The notes under the pieces are model-generated. The model was not told the DNA's origin. It ran no database searches and worked only from the letters and a program-made list of their open reading frames with translations. 64,000 nt of DNA from Antrihabitans stalactiti (GTDB lineage: Bacteria; Actinomycetota; Actinomycetes; Mycobacteriales; Mycobacteriaceae), in the NCBI RefSeq assembly GCF_012932915.1, contig NZ_VCQU01000019.1, positions 1-64,000 on the forward strand, read 5' to 3'. Positions within the stretch are counted from its first letter, which is position 1; every line of letters starts with the position of its first letter. The position numbers and the translations under genes were made by a program. Positions 6,981 through 16,590 of the stretch are shown here, piece by piece.

Positions 6981-8711
6981 ATGGAGACTCCCTTGATTCA
7001 GAAAACGACATTCGACTACGACGTCGCTGTGATCGGATCCGGCTTCGGCGGATCCGTGAGCGCGCTCCGGCTGACCGAGAAGGGGTACAAGGTCGGCGTG
7101 TTCGAGGCGGGACGACGCTTCGACGCGACGAACTATCCCAAGACGTCGTGGGATAGCAAGAACTTCATCTGGGCCCCGAAACTCGGCTGGTACGGGATGC
7201 AGCGCATCCAGGTGCTGCCCCACGTGGTGGCCCTCGGCGCGGCCGGTGTCGGCGGCGGATCGCTCCTGTACGCCAACACGTTGTACGAGCCCTTGGACGC
7301 GTTCTACCAGGACAAACAATGGCGCCATATCGCCGACTGGCGTGCCGAACTCGCCCCGTACTACGACCAGGCAAAACGGATGCTCGGTGTCGTCGAGAAT
7401 CCGGTTCACACCGACGCCGACCGAATCCTGAAGGAAATCGCGGACGAGATGGGTGTCGGCGACACCTTCCACCCGACGCCGGTCGGTGTGTTTTTCGGCG
7501 GTCCAGGCACGCCCGAGGGGACCGATGTGGAGGACCCGTACTTCGGAGGCGTCGGCCCTACGCGGACGACGTGCATCAAGTGCGGTTCCTGCATGTCCGG
7601 TTGCAAGTACAACGCGAAGAACACCCTCGACCGCAACTACCTCTACCTTGCGGAAAATGCAGGCGCCGAAGTACATCCGATGACTACGGTGACGGTTGTG
7701 CGGCCGAGACCGGGCGGCGGCTACGTCGTCGAGACGGTCGTTACGGGGAAGTCGGGTCGACGCAAGAAGCACCGCCGCATGTTCACCGCGGAGCAGGTCG
7801 TCTTCAGTGCAGGAACCTACAACACACAGAAGTTGTTGCACCAAATGCGCGACACAGGTGTGCTGCCGAAGATCTCGTCGAGGCTCGGCGTGTTGACACG
7901 CACCAATTCCGAGGCGATTCTCGTCGCGACGGCCAAGAAGTCGCCGGTCGATCACAGTCAGGGCATTGCGCTCACCTCCTCGTTCCACCCGGACGAGAAC
8001 ACCCACATCGAACCGAACCATTTCGGCACAGGCAACAGTGCGATGTCGCTACTGCAGACGGCGATGACCGACGGCGATACGAAATATCCGCGCTTCTTCG
8101 AATGGGTCAAGCAAGTCGCCAAACACCCGATGTACCTGCGTTTCGGCTGGGTGCGGCACTGGGAACAACGCTCGGTCGTCCTCACCGTCATGCAGACGGT
8201 CGACAATTCAATCACCGTCAGCGGCCGCAAGACCGCGTTCGGCCGCTACACGCTTACCTCCAAAGACGGCCACGGCGAGCCCAGCCCGAACTGGATTCCC
8301 CTCGGCAACAAGGTCACTCGCCGAGTGGCCGAAAAGATCAACGGCGTACCCGGCGGCACGGTCGGTGAGATTGCGAACAAGCCGATGACCGCGCATTTCC
8401 TCGGCGGCTGCGCGATCGGCGACTCCGCCGAAACGGGGGTCATCGACGCGTGGCACCGGATTTACGGCTATGACGGTCTGCACGTGGTCGACGGTGCGGC
8501 GGTATCGGCCAACCTCGGTGTAAACCCGTCGCTGACCATCACCGCTCAGGCCGAACGCGCAATGTCGTTCTGGCCGAACAAGGGTGAGGCCGACAAGCGA
8601 CCAGCGCCGGGCTCGGCATACAAAGTGCTCGCACCGGTCGCGCCAGCGCGTCCTGTTGTCCCGGCGGACGCCCCGGGTGTGCTTCGGCTCTCGATCGTCG
8701 ACGTGGGCTAG
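6981..8711 (+). CDS. choD: GMC-type cholesterol oxidase-like oxidoreductase
   Basis: 576 aa, the length of mycobacterial ChoD. FAD-binding GSGFGGSVSALRL at the N-terminus, the second flavin motif GVGGGSLLYANTLYEP near residue 90, and the C-terminal GMC region HFLGGCAIGDS ... GLHVVDGAAVSANLGVNPSLTI, where His and Asn are catalytic. An inserted CIKCGSCMSGCKYNAKN (about 195-210) is typical of this branch. Expected to oxidise 3-beta-hydroxysteroids or a related alcohol, but the true substrate of ChoD-type proteins is uncertain. No Tat signal. The ATG at 6981 was chosen over longer forms because homologues begin there. Confidence 0.85.
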   Translation: METPLIQKTTFDYDVAVIGSGFGGSVSALRLTEKGYKVGVFEAGRRFDATNYPKTSWDSKNFIWAPKLGWYGMQRIQVLPHVVALGAAGVGGGSLLYANTLYEPLDAFYQDKQWRHIADWRAELAPYYDQAKRMLGVVENPVHTDADRILKEIADEMGVGDTFHPTPVGVFFGGPGTPEGTDVEDPYFGGVGPTRTTCIKCGSCMSGCKYNAKNTLDRNYLYLAENAGAEVHPMTTVTVVRPRPGGGYVVETVVTGKSGRRKKHRRMFTAEQVVFSAGTYNTQKLLHQMRDTGVLPKISSRLGVLTRTNSEAILVATAKKSPVDHSQGIALTSSFHPDENTHIEPNHFGTGNSAMSLLQTAMTDGDTKYPRFFEWVKQVAKHPMYLRFGWVRHWEQRSVVLTVMQTVDNSITVSGRKTAFGRYTLTSKDGHGEPSPNWIPLGNKVTRRVAEKINGVPGGTVGEIANKPMTAHFLGGCAIGDSAETGVIDAWHRIYGYDGLHVVDGAAVSANLGVNPSLTITAQAERAMSFWPNKGEADKRPAPGSAYKVLAPVAPARPVVPADAPGVLRLSIVDVG

Positions 8712-8721
8712 CAGTCGAAAG

Positions 8722-8764
8722 GATCGGCGGCGATCACCTCGTAGGAGGGTGATCGCCGCCGATC
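8722..8764. terminator. Bidirectional terminator between choD and a convergent gene
   Basis: A 17-bp perfect stem: GATCGGCGGCGATCACC (8722-8738) pairs with GGTGATCGCCGCCGATC (8748-8764). Serves two convergent genes. Confidence 0.75.
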
Positions 8765-8770
8765 GAGCGG

Positions 8771-9964
8771 TCAGGCGCCGAGTGCGTCGAACACGGCACC
8801 CCGCAACTTCTCGCAGCGCTGCTCGGCGACGATCGCGAGGCCAAGCCGATTCATGGTGTAGCCGAACCCGATTCCCGTAGAGGGATCGGCGAAGCCGATC
8901 GATCCGCCGAGCCCGGGGGTGCCGTACGCGCGGTTGTCGCGTGAGCCGAACTGAAACGTCGGAGTCGATTTGCGCAAACCAAGGTGATAGCGCGTCGGGA
9001 TACCGAGGACCGCGTCGGGTGCGGGCACGTTGCCCACAGCAGCAAGCTGGTCGAGCACCGCTCGTTTGATGGCCAACTCGCCGGTGTCTGCGGCGGCTGC
9101 CCCGTACACGCGCGCAAGCGCCCGCGCATTACCGACCCCGTTGCCGCTGGCCAGTTCGATATCGAGAAGTTCGTGGCGCCGCGCGTCCCACGGATCGCCG
9201 ATAGGCGGGTTCTTCATCGTCGCGTAGAAAGTTCCACGCTTCGCACCGAAACCCGCCAACAAGCGGAAGGGGACATGCCGTTCGTGCTTGAGCACACCGA
9301 GCGGCGTCGACACCGACAGTTGAGCGATATCGTCGATGTCGCGCTCAGGCGACAATCCGATCGCGAGGTCCACGCCGAGTGGAGTTGCAATTTCTTCGGC
9401 GACGTAACGCCCGATGGTGCGACCGCCGGGGTCGACACGACGGAACAGCTCGTTCTCGTACAGCCCGAGGGTGACGGTGTGGTAGCCCTGACGTGTCCCA
9501 GGTTGCCATGCCGGTTTCTGGTCGGCGATGACGTCGGCGACGAGGTCGAGGTCGGCAAGGTCGGCGAGCGACAGAGCCTTGCCGTGCAGTGAATGCAGTC
9601 CGGCTTGGTGATCGATCAGCTGTCGGACCGTGATCGCGCCCTTACCGTGGGAGGCGAATTCCGGCCAGTACGTCGCGACCGGTTCGTCATAGTCGAGAAT
9701 CCCCGCCGACACCGCCGTAGCGAGCACCAGCGCCGCAATGCCTTTGGTGCTGGAGAAGATGTTGACGGTTGTGTCGCGCTCCCAGAGCGCGCCGGTGTTC
9801 TTGTCGCGCACGCCGGCCCAGAGGTCGATGACCGGACGATCTCCCTGATAGACGGCCAGTGCTGCGCCGATGTCTCCGCGAGATGTGAAGTTGCGTCGGA
9901 ATTCGTCGACTACACGCCCGAAACCCTCGTCGGCATCACCGTTGATGTGAGGTGAATTTTTCAT
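8771..9964 (-). CDS. Beta-lactamase-fold serine hydrolase (family VIII esterase-like)
   Basis: 397 aa. The S-x-x-K nucleophile motif is SSTK near residue 73, in NIFSSTKGIAAL, as in EstB-type esterases; a Tyr motif GYHTVTLG near 160 matches the catalytic Tyr of that family. A Gly-rich stretch near the C-terminus (GLGGSIGFADPSTGIGFGY) corresponds to the third motif. No signal peptide, so cytoplasmic. Probably hydrolyses short acyl esters. Divergent from the WS/DGAT gene across 226 bp, and perhaps linked to neutral lipid turnover. Confidence 0.85.
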   Translation of the reverse strand: MKNSPHINGDADEGFGRVVDEFRRNFTSRGDIGAALAVYQGDRPVIDLWAGVRDKNTGALWERDTTVNIFSSTKGIAALVLATAVSAGILDYDEPVATYWPEFASHGKGAITVRQLIDHQAGLHSLHGKALSLADLADLDLVADVIADQKPAWQPGTRQGYHTVTLGLYENELFRRVDPGGRTIGRYVAEEIATPLGVDLAIGLSPERDIDDIAQLSVSTPLGVLKHERHVPFRLLAGFGAKRGTFYATMKNPPIGDPWDARRHELLDIELASGNGVGNARALARVYGAAAADTGELAIKRAVLDQLAAVGNVPAPDAVLGIPTRYHLGLRKSTPTFQFGSRDNRAYGTPGLGGSIGFADPSTGIGFGYTMNRLGLAIVAEQRCEKLRGAVFDALGA

Positions 9965-10190
9965 GGTTCTACGAGCCTAAAGAGCAGATTCCGGTCGTTG
10001 CTTGTTCCGCAGAACAAGCCGGTGGACCGTTGTTGGCGAGTGTGCCAAGCGTCGTTGCAACGTCGGACGTCAACCTATGTCTAGCCCGACAAAGGACGGG
10101 ATGACATTAGGAGATCGCCTTGTCACCAATGCGGTCAGGAAGTTTGCCGAACTCTTCGCGCGACGCGCTCAGGATGACGAAGCTGGTTGC
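9965..10190. other. Divergent intergenic region
   Basis: 226 bp between the esterase-like gene and the WS/DGAT coding region, holding promoters for both. An in-frame ATG at 10101 could extend WS/DGAT by 30 residues. No clear palindrome seen. Confidence 0.4.
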
Positions 10191-11654
10191 ATGAGACAGT
10201 TGACAGCGCTCGACGCGCAGTTTCTGGCGATGGAATCACCAACTCACACCGGGCACGTGTCGATGCTCCTCATTCTCGACCCGAGCACAGCGCACGCCGG
10301 GGCAATCGACCTTGCTGATCTGCAGCAGGTCGTCGCCGATCGATTACACCTCCTGCCACCGTTTCGATGGAAGCTGCAAGAAGTTCCGCTCGGTATGGAC
10401 TATCCGTACTGGATCGACGATCCGGACTTCGACGTCGAGTATCACGTCCGTGACCTGGCGGTACCGCAACCAGGCACAGACGAGAAGCTGGCCGAGGTCG
10501 TCGCTCGCATCGTTGCTCGGCCGCTCGACCGGTCTCGCCCGCTCTGGGAGCTCTACCTGATTCATGGTCTCGCCGACGGACACGTCGCCATGCTCACCAA
10601 AATCCATCACGCAGCCGTCGACGGGGTGTCGGGAGTGGAGTTGCTGTCGATCCTGCTCGACTCCTCGCCCACCGGCGGTGACGTCCACCACGAGCCATCG
10701 TCCGAATCCGAACCGGAACGACCGCCAAGCCAACTCGCGATGCTGGGCCGTGGCCTGCTCGGCACGCCGCGATACTGGGCACGGGCGATGAAGGCGACGC
10801 CTTCGACGATTCCCAACCTGACGGACGTGCCGCTGCTCGGCGCCATTCCAGGCGCAAAATCCTTGGGCCGCACAGCTACCCGGATATCGAGCACGTTCCG
10901 TCGGGAACCGCTGTTGCTGGAACAGACCGCCCTCGAGCCGCCGCGAACCTCCTTCAACGGTCGCGTGTCCGCTCATCGTCGAGTCGCCATCGGGCGCATG
11001 GCCTTGGCTGACGCGAAGGCCGTCAAGAACGCGAACAGCTGCACTCTCAACGACGTCATCGTCGCTGTGTGCGCCGGCGCGGTGCGCCGCTGGCTTATCG
11101 AGCACGACGAATTGCCCGACGTGCCGCTCGTCGTCGAGATCCCGGTCTCCGTGCGAACTGCGGAACAGGCTGGCACATTCGGTAATCGAGTCGGTGTAAT
11201 GACCGCCCCGCTCTACACGAACGAGCCAGACCCCACGACCCGATTGCGGCGTACCAGCGAATCCCTGCGATCAGCGAAGGAACGGCATAGGGCCCTGCCG
11301 GCATCGTTGATGCAGGACTCGTCCGAAATGATTCACCCGGCACTCTTCGCGCAGGCCACACGCGCGGTATTCGCACTCACCGCAAACGGCACACCCATCT
11401 GGAATCTGGTGGTATCCAACGTTCCTGGGCCTAGGACACCCCTCTATCTCGCAGGAGCTACCGTCGAGGCCGTCCACCCCGTCTCGGTGATCAGCGACGG
11501 AATTGGGCTCAACATCACCGTCTTCAGCTACTGCGACCACATCGACATCGGAATAGTCGTCGACCGCGAACAGATGCCGGACGCGTGGAAGCTCATCGAA
11601 TGGATGCACGAATCTCTCGACGAGTTGCAATTGCAAGACAACCCGAGCGGGTAG
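10191..11654 (+). CDS. Wax ester synthase / diacylglycerol acyltransferase (WS/DGAT)
   Basis: 487 aa from the ATG at 10191, where the family start pattern MRQLTALDAQFLAMES begins; no good ribosome site precedes it, so a longer form from 10101 is possible. The catalytic HHxxxDG motif is HHAAVDG (H139, H140, D144, G145) and PLWE at 117-120 is also conserved; a C-terminal NVPGP motif near 415-420 is present. Makes storage wax esters or triacylglycerol from acyl-CoA, as is usual in lipid-storing actinobacteria. Probably attached to the inner membrane or lipid droplets. Confidence 0.93.
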   Translation: MRQLTALDAQFLAMESPTHTGHVSMLLILDPSTAHAGAIDLADLQQVVADRLHLLPPFRWKLQEVPLGMDYPYWIDDPDFDVEYHVRDLAVPQPGTDEKLAEVVARIVARPLDRSRPLWELYLIHGLADGHVAMLTKIHHAAVDGVSGVELLSILLDSSPTGGDVHHEPSSESEPERPPSQLAMLGRGLLGTPRYWARAMKATPSTIPNLTDVPLLGAIPGAKSLGRTATRISSTFRREPLLLEQTALEPPRTSFNGRVSAHRRVAIGRMALADAKAVKNANSCTLNDVIVAVCAGAVRRWLIEHDELPDVPLVVEIPVSVRTAEQAGTFGNRVGVMTAPLYTNEPDPTTRLRRTSESLRSAKERHRALPASLMQDSSEMIHPALFAQATRAVFALTANGTPIWNLVVSNVPGPRTPLYLAGATVEAVHPVSVISDGIGLNITVFSYCDHIDIGIVVDREQMPDAWKLIEWMHESLDELQLQDNPSG

Positions 11655-11669
11655 ATCCGAGAAGGTATT

Positions 11670-11847
11670 CCTTCGTGTAAAAGGCGTCCATGGCTGCGAT
11701 TCGTGAGCACGCGTCGACTCGCCTCGTAGTCGAGTACGTCGACGAGCACGCCCTGCAGTCCTTGCACTGCCAAGCCCGGGCGGCACCCGTGAGCACGGAC
11801 CGACGCGACACCCGAGCGTCGGTCAGCGGGCCACCTTCGATGCTCAT
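11670..11847 (-). pseudogene. Remnant of a Tat-exported beta-lactamase-like gene
   Basis: The ATG at 11847 overlaps the stop of the TAP-like gene as ATGA, exactly as the intact gene at 13407-14921 overlaps its own TAP-like partner. The remnant then reads RVSRRSVLTGAA, like VSRRAVLGGAI of the intact copy, shifts frame to GLAVQGLQG (intact copy GLAVLGLQG), and shifts back to CSST (intact copy CSSK). After this similarity is lost and the WS/DGAT end is met. At least two frameshifts plus deletion of more than 450 codons. It shows that the TAP/beta-lactamase-like pair was once duplicated. Confidence 0.7.
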
Positions 11848-13391
11848 TGTCGTGGCGGGAGGATCGTGAAGTCGGGGATTTGGACCGAGCCCACACAACC
11901 GGTGTCAGGCTTGCCCGGGTCGTCGAAGAACGAGGCGATCACGGTCGCGCCGCATGGGTTGAGAAACACTCCATGCCCCCACCCCGGGATCACGACGACC
12001 GTGGCGTGCGAGAGGTCTTTCGCGATGTACTCCCCCCACATCGGTCCGGTCCGCGCGTCGAAACTGCCCGTGACAACCAGCGAGGGGATGTCGCTCTTCG
12101 TGACGTTTCGGACCGAGTCAGCGGCCTTCGGCACATTCCACGCAGCGCATTCCTCGCGCAGGAACGCGAGTTGCGGCGCCTGCGCGAGCACCGAATCCGG
12201 GAAGTCAGGAAACGCCTTCTTCGCTTCATCCATCGACGCCTGCGGTGTCTCGAACGGAACCCATTCACTGCACCAGATGCTCAAGGTGAGGCCGGTTGCC
12301 ACCGTCGCGTTGGAGAGTTCGGTGTTCACCCAGCCGGAGGCATATTGCATGGCGACCGTCTGCGGATTCCCGTGGTCGAGTTCGTCGATCGCCGCGGGGA
12401 TACCGGCAGTCAGACGACCGGACATGCCGACGAACCACGTCAGCAAGGTGCCACCGTCGATGACAACTTTCGTGGCCCCGTGCCCCGGGATGTCGACGGT
12501 CGTGGTGGCGGGGTTCTTCTCGAGTTGTTCGACCAGCCTGATGAACGTCGCACTCAGACCGGGGTAACGGTCTTTGCACGCGGCCTGCGCTTCGCACGCC
12601 TGCATCACGCCGTCGAACGCAGCCCTAGCGCTCGGCCAGGTCCACGCCATTCCGCCGACCGATGGAGGTGTCACGCCGTCGTACGCAACGGCTGCAATAG
12701 CTGGGCCGTCCATGTTGACGTAGATGAGTGCGAGTGTGGTGCCGTACGAGTGCGAGAACACGGCCCACTTCTCCAGACCGAGCGCCTTGCGCAAATCGAT
12801 GAGGTCGTAGGCACTTTCGGTCGAGTTGTACGCCGCGAGATCGTTGGTGGGCGCCAGCCTGTCGCGGCACTCCTTGACTGCTTGCGCGTCCAGTTCGCCC
12901 GTTGCAGGCGCGTCGTACACCAGCCCGACTCGGGCGGCGTAGAACTTGTCCTGCTCCGGACAGAGAAGAGGAGTACTCGACGTCTGGGTACCACGCTGTC
13001 CGAACAGAATCAGATCGCGATCGTGGTTGAGACTGACTGCAGACGGAACCGCGGGCGATGCGATCCCGTCCAAACCGGGCCCGCCTTGGAGGAACACAAT
13101 CGGTTCCTTGGTCGGCGGTTGCATTTCCGAAGGAATGATCGCGATGGCTAACCGCATGGTCGGACCATCTGCCTTGGTGCGATCGACGGGCACAACCAAC
13201 TGACCGCATCGCGCGTTCGCAAGCAACGGCACTGGTTCCGGCGTCTTTGCGCACGACCCTGCGACGAACTGCGCAGGCGGGTGATCGACGGTGGATGGTG
13301 TCGAACCCGACGGCGAGCTCGAATTGCTACACGCCCCGCTGACGAGAGCCACAGCAAATGCGAAGACCGTGAACTTGTTCAGACGTCGCAT
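11844..13391 (-). CDS. Secreted TAP-type alpha/beta hydrolase lipoprotein
   Basis: 515 aa. N-terminal signal with lipobox VSGAC at residues 17-21, so a lipid-anchored envelope protein. The nucleophile elbow is SHSYGT near residue 213 and the oxyanion region is FLQGGPGLDG near 100; the C-terminal TAP-like domain ends with GWGHGVFLNPC, carrying the catalytic His. Related in layout to the tripeptidyl-peptidase-type lipoproteins of mycobacteria (CaeA/Hip1 group); peptidase or esterase activity is expected. AGGTGGG precedes the ATG. Third gene of a minus-strand operon and a clear paralogue of the gene at 14918-16444. Confidence 0.9.
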   Translation of the reverse strand: MRRLNKFTVFAFAVALVSGACSNSSSPSGSTPSTVDHPPAQFVAGSCAKTPEPVPLLANARCGQLVVPVDRTKADGPTMRLAIAIIPSEMQPPTKEPIVFLQGGPGLDGIASPAVPSAVSLNHDRDLILFGQRGTQTSSTPLLCPEQDKFYAARVGLVYDAPATGELDAQAVKECRDRLAPTNDLAAYNSTESAYDLIDLRKALGLEKWAVFSHSYGTTLALIYVNMDGPAIAAVAYDGVTPPSVGGMAWTWPSARAAFDGVMQACEAQAACKDRYPGLSATFIRLVEQLEKNPATTTVDIPGHGATKVVIDGGTLLTWFVGMSGRLTAGIPAAIDELDHGNPQTVAMQYASGWVNTELSNATVATGLTLSIWCSEWVPFETPQASMDEAKKAFPDFPDSVLAQAPQLAFLREECAAWNVPKAADSVRNVTKSDIPSLVVTGSFDARTGPMWGEYIAKDLSHATVVVIPGWGHGVFLNPCGATVIASFFDDPGKPDTGCVGSVQIPDFTILPPRQ

Positions 13392-13406
13392 CTTTCGCCC
13401 ACCTGA

Positions 13407-14921
13407 CTATTGGCGTTTGTAAAGGCGGCCGTGGTTGAGGAACCAGGCAACGCTCCCGTCGGACCCGCGAACGAAGTTGGATCGGCTACCGACCGGCTGG
13501 AGGTCGGGCCCTAGGTCCAGGCCGTAATCAGTCTTGTAGAACGCGAGACCGAGATCGGGGGCCGCATTCTCGTCGGGAACGAAATTGCCGTCGGGGGTAT
13601 CGCTCATCGTGCCGACGAGTTGGCCGTCTTTGCCACGGAAATCGATTGCAACGTGCCCCAGTTCGCCTGCGGCATCAATGTCGTCGGTCACGTATCGCCC
13701 CTCGAAGGGTGCGAGATCGGACGCACTCAACTGCTGTGGCGTCGCGGGCAGGTTGCTGACGCCAGCGAACGTACGCAGCGACCAGTCCTCGGCGAATAGC
13801 TCTGCGAGCAACTTTCCACCGCCCTCGGAGTTCGTCAGAACGGTCATGGCGAAGTTCCGGCTGGGCACCATGAAGAACCCGGATCGTTGCCCCGCCCAGG
13901 TCCCGCCATGTTGGACGATCGTCTCGTTCTCTGCGGACGGTCGCAGCATCCAGGACACGCCCATTCCGGTGAGTTCCACCTGAAGTGTCCCGCCGGCTCC
14001 CGGGTTGGAGCGCATCGCGACGAGAGCGTCCTTGCTCATCAGCCGGGTTCCGTCGGGCGCCGTTCCTTCGCCGAGGTGGAAGCGCGCGTAGCTCAGCTGA
14101 TCCCGCACGGTCGACATCAACGACCCGGTCGGGTTGCAACTACGCGGGAAGTGCCAGAAACCCTCGTCGACAACGGCTTTCCCGTCTACGACGTTGTGCG
14201 AGGCGGCAATGTTCGAGCCGATGATCTGGTCTGTGAAGAAATGGGTGTGATTCAACGCGAGCGGGTCCAACACCATCTTCTGGACCGCATTCTCATAGAC
14301 CGCTCCGGTGACGACCTCGACGATTCGCCCGGCCACTACAAGACCGGCGTTGTTGTAGGTGAAAACGGCGCCCGGCGGAGTTCGCTGCGGCAGGCGGGTC
14401 ATCGACGCGACAAACCGCGCGACCGCGTCGTCCCCTCGCCCGAAATCCTGGAGATCGTCACCGAGCCAACCGGACGTGTGATTGAGCAGTTGCCGCACAG
14501 TGACCGTCGCACTGGCGTCCGCATCCGCGACGGCGAAGTCTGGAAGATATTGGCGCACGGGCGCATTCAGATCGACTCTGCCTTCGTCGACCAGACGCAT
14601 CACTGTTGTTCCCGTGAACGTCTTGGTCGTGGAGCCGATGCGGAACACGGTGTCGCCGTCCACCGCGACGGGATGGTCGACGTTGGTGACGCCGTATCCC
14701 TTGATGTACTCGTCTTCCCCAGCGATCACGCCGACCGCGACTCCCGGAATCGCGTAGGCCTTCATCGCGTGCTCGATCTTGGCGTCGAGTTCGGCGAATC
14801 GCGTTTTCGAGTCCGGCGTGTTCGAGGCTTGCTTCGACGAGCACCCCTGCAATCCCAATACGGCAAGCCCGGCGATGGCCCCACCCAGCACCGCCCGACG
14901 GGACACCCCAGGGGCGGTCAT
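13407..14921 (-). CDS. Tat-exported beta-lactamase/PBP-like serine hydrolase lipoprotein
   Basis: 504 aa from the ATG at 14921, which overlaps the upstream stop as ATGA. Twin-arginine signal VSRRAVLGGAIAG followed by lipobox LGLQGC. Serine hydrolase motifs: SxxK as STTK near 110, YNN near 200 and HGG near 345. The last 120 residues form an extra beta-rich domain (DUF3471-like position). May act as a DD-peptidase-like or esterase enzyme in the envelope. It is flanked by two TAP-type lipoproteins, 15 bp before the second, so all three are probably made together. Confidence 0.88.
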   Translation of the reverse strand: MTAPGVSRRAVLGGAIAGLAVLGLQGCSSKQASNTPDSKTRFAELDAKIEHAMKAYAIPGVAVGVIAGEDEYIKGYGVTNVDHPVAVDGDTVFRIGSTTKTFTGTTVMRLVDEGRVDLNAPVRQYLPDFAVADADASATVTVRQLLNHTSGWLGDDLQDFGRGDDAVARFVASMTRLPQRTPPGAVFTYNNAGLVVAGRIVEVVTGAVYENAVQKMVLDPLALNHTHFFTDQIIGSNIAASHNVVDGKAVVDEGFWHFPRSCNPTGSLMSTVRDQLSYARFHLGEGTAPDGTRLMSKDALVAMRSNPGAGGTLQVELTGMGVSWMLRPSAENETIVQHGGTWAGQRSGFFMVPSRNFAMTVLTNSEGGGKLLAELFAEDWSLRTFAGVSNLPATPQQLSASDLAPFEGRYVTDDIDAAGELGHVAIDFRGKDGQLVGTMSDTPDGNFVPDENAAPDLGLAFYKTDYGLDLGPDLQPVGSRSNFVRGSDGSVAWFLNHGRLYKRQ

Positions 14922-16444
14922 CGCGGTGGAGCGATGCTGTACGTGGGAAGTGGCGTCGAGTCCTCGCAACTCGTGTTCGGCTTCGTCGGATTGTCGAAGA
15001 ACGAGGCAATGATCTCGGCACCACAAGGTTCCGCGTACACGCCATGCGCGGCGCCGGGCACGACCGCAACGACGGACTGCGACAGGTTCTTTGCGATGTA
15101 GTCACCCCATACCGGACCGGTCTGGCCGTCGTAACTGCCTGACAGTACGAGCGAAGGAACGTCGCTCTCGGTGATGTCCCGGATCGAGTCGGGCGCCTTC
15201 GGCACATTCCACGCAGCACAAGCCTCACGCAGGAACGGCAACTGCGGCGCCTGCGCCTTGACCGAGTCGGGGAACTGCGGGAACGCGTCGTTCGCCTTCT
15301 GGAGTTGATCGTCGAGACTCTCGAACGGAACCCATTCGCTGCACCAGATGCTCAAGGTCATACCCCAGGCCAAGAATCCGATTCCCTCAGGATTTCCGAA
15401 CGCCATGACCATCGACCGAGCAACCGGTCCCGGATCACCGTGGTCGAGTGCGTCGATCTGGGCGGGAAAGTCGACGGGCAGGTGGGTGGCCACTGGCGTA
15501 AACCAGGCAAGCAGCTTCCCACCGTCGATGACGACCTTCGTGTCGTCGACCATTGTGGTGACGGGATTCTTCTCGAGTTCGCCGACCAGCCGAATGAACG
15601 TTGCACCCAAATCGGGATAACGCTCCTTACACGCCGGTTGCTGTTCGCACGCCTTGATCATGTTGTCGAACGCTTGTTTTACGCTTGCCCACGTCCAGCC
15701 GAGGGCGGCGACCGAGGGCGGTGTTACGCCATCGAACGCGATCGCTTCGATCGCAGGTGCGTCCATGCGCAAGTAGATCAGCCCGAGGTCGGTGCCGTAG
15801 GAGTGTGTGAAGACGTCCCATTTGTCGATCTTCAAAGCCTTGCGCAGGTCGATGAGGTCATAGGCGCTGTCCGTCGAATTGAACGCCGTGAAGTCGACTC
15901 CAGGAGCAAGGCGGTCACGGCACTCTTTCACCGCCTGGACGTAGGTATCCCCCGTGGTCTTCGCGTCGTACACCAAGCCGAGGCGGCTGATGGCGAACTT
16001 GTCGATCTCGGGGCATGCCATCTTGATGCTCGACGTCAAGTTGCCTCGCTGCCCCATGAGGATCACGTCGCGATCGCCGTTCAGCGGTACGTCGGGGTTG
16101 AGCGGCGGAGACGCGAGGGCATCCTGACCAGGTCCGCCGGTCAGAACCACGAGCGGCACCTTCGTCGGCGGCTGCGTTTTCGACGGAATCGTCGCCACCG
16201 CAAGGCGAATGGTCTTGTCGTCGGACTTCGTGCGTTGCAGTGGCACCGTCAGCTCGCCGCAGCGCGCGCCATCCAACATCGGTACGGGGGTCGGCGTCTG
16301 TGCGCACGGACCGGATACGAACTGGGCGGGCGGATGGTCGACGGTCGTCGGCGGCGATTGCGATGAATCGGAATTGCTACTGCACGCGGAACCAACGAGA
16401 ATCGAGACAAATACGACCGCTGTCAACCGGTTCACACACCGCAT
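14918..16444 (-). CDS. Secreted TAP-type alpha/beta hydrolase lipoprotein (first copy)
   Basis: 508 aa from the ATG at 16444 preceded by AAGGTGG. Lipobox VGSAC near residue 20. Nucleophile elbow THSYGT, glycine-rich VLTGGPGQDA, and C-terminal GAAHGVYAEPC with the catalytic His. Alignment by eye with the gene at 11844-13391 shows long shared stretches (AYDLIDLRKAL, GVTPPSV, LSIWCSEWVPFE, ECAAWNVPK-like). First gene of the operon. Probably an envelope peptidase/esterase. Confidence 0.9.
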   Translation of the reverse strand: MRCVNRLTAVVFVSILVGSACSSNSDSSQSPPTTVDHPPAQFVSGPCAQTPTPVPMLDGARCGELTVPLQRTKSDDKTIRLAVATIPSKTQPPTKVPLVVLTGGPGQDALASPPLNPDVPLNGDRDVILMGQRGNLTSSIKMACPEIDKFAISRLGLVYDAKTTGDTYVQAVKECRDRLAPGVDFTAFNSTDSAYDLIDLRKALKIDKWDVFTHSYGTDLGLIYLRMDAPAIEAIAFDGVTPPSVAALGWTWASVKQAFDNMIKACEQQPACKERYPDLGATFIRLVGELEKNPVTTMVDDTKVVIDGGKLLAWFTPVATHLPVDFPAQIDALDHGDPGPVARSMVMAFGNPEGIGFLAWGMTLSIWCSEWVPFESLDDQLQKANDAFPQFPDSVKAQAPQLPFLREACAAWNVPKAPDSIRDITESDVPSLVLSGSYDGQTGPVWGDYIAKNLSQSVVAVVPGAAHGVYAEPCGAEIIASFFDNPTKPNTSCEDSTPLPTYSIAPPR

Positions 16445-16590
16445 GTCGACCACCTTTTTTGGCAGCCACCCAAACATCGAGTTCGGGCTCGGCCCGAGTA
16501 TTTACCGAAATAAATCCTGGCACACTTGGGGCCTTGCCGAAGGTTTTCGAGCGGATGTGTGGAAGTTGATCATCCGCCCAGGTCCGACGG

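Noticed and set aside
11847-13151. Long plus-strand open frame (434 codons) antisense to the TAP-like gene
   Set aside because: The minus-strand gene has a signal peptide, nucleophile motif and paralogue; the plus frame is Arg-rich and lacks motifs, as is normal for antisense frames in GC-rich DNA.
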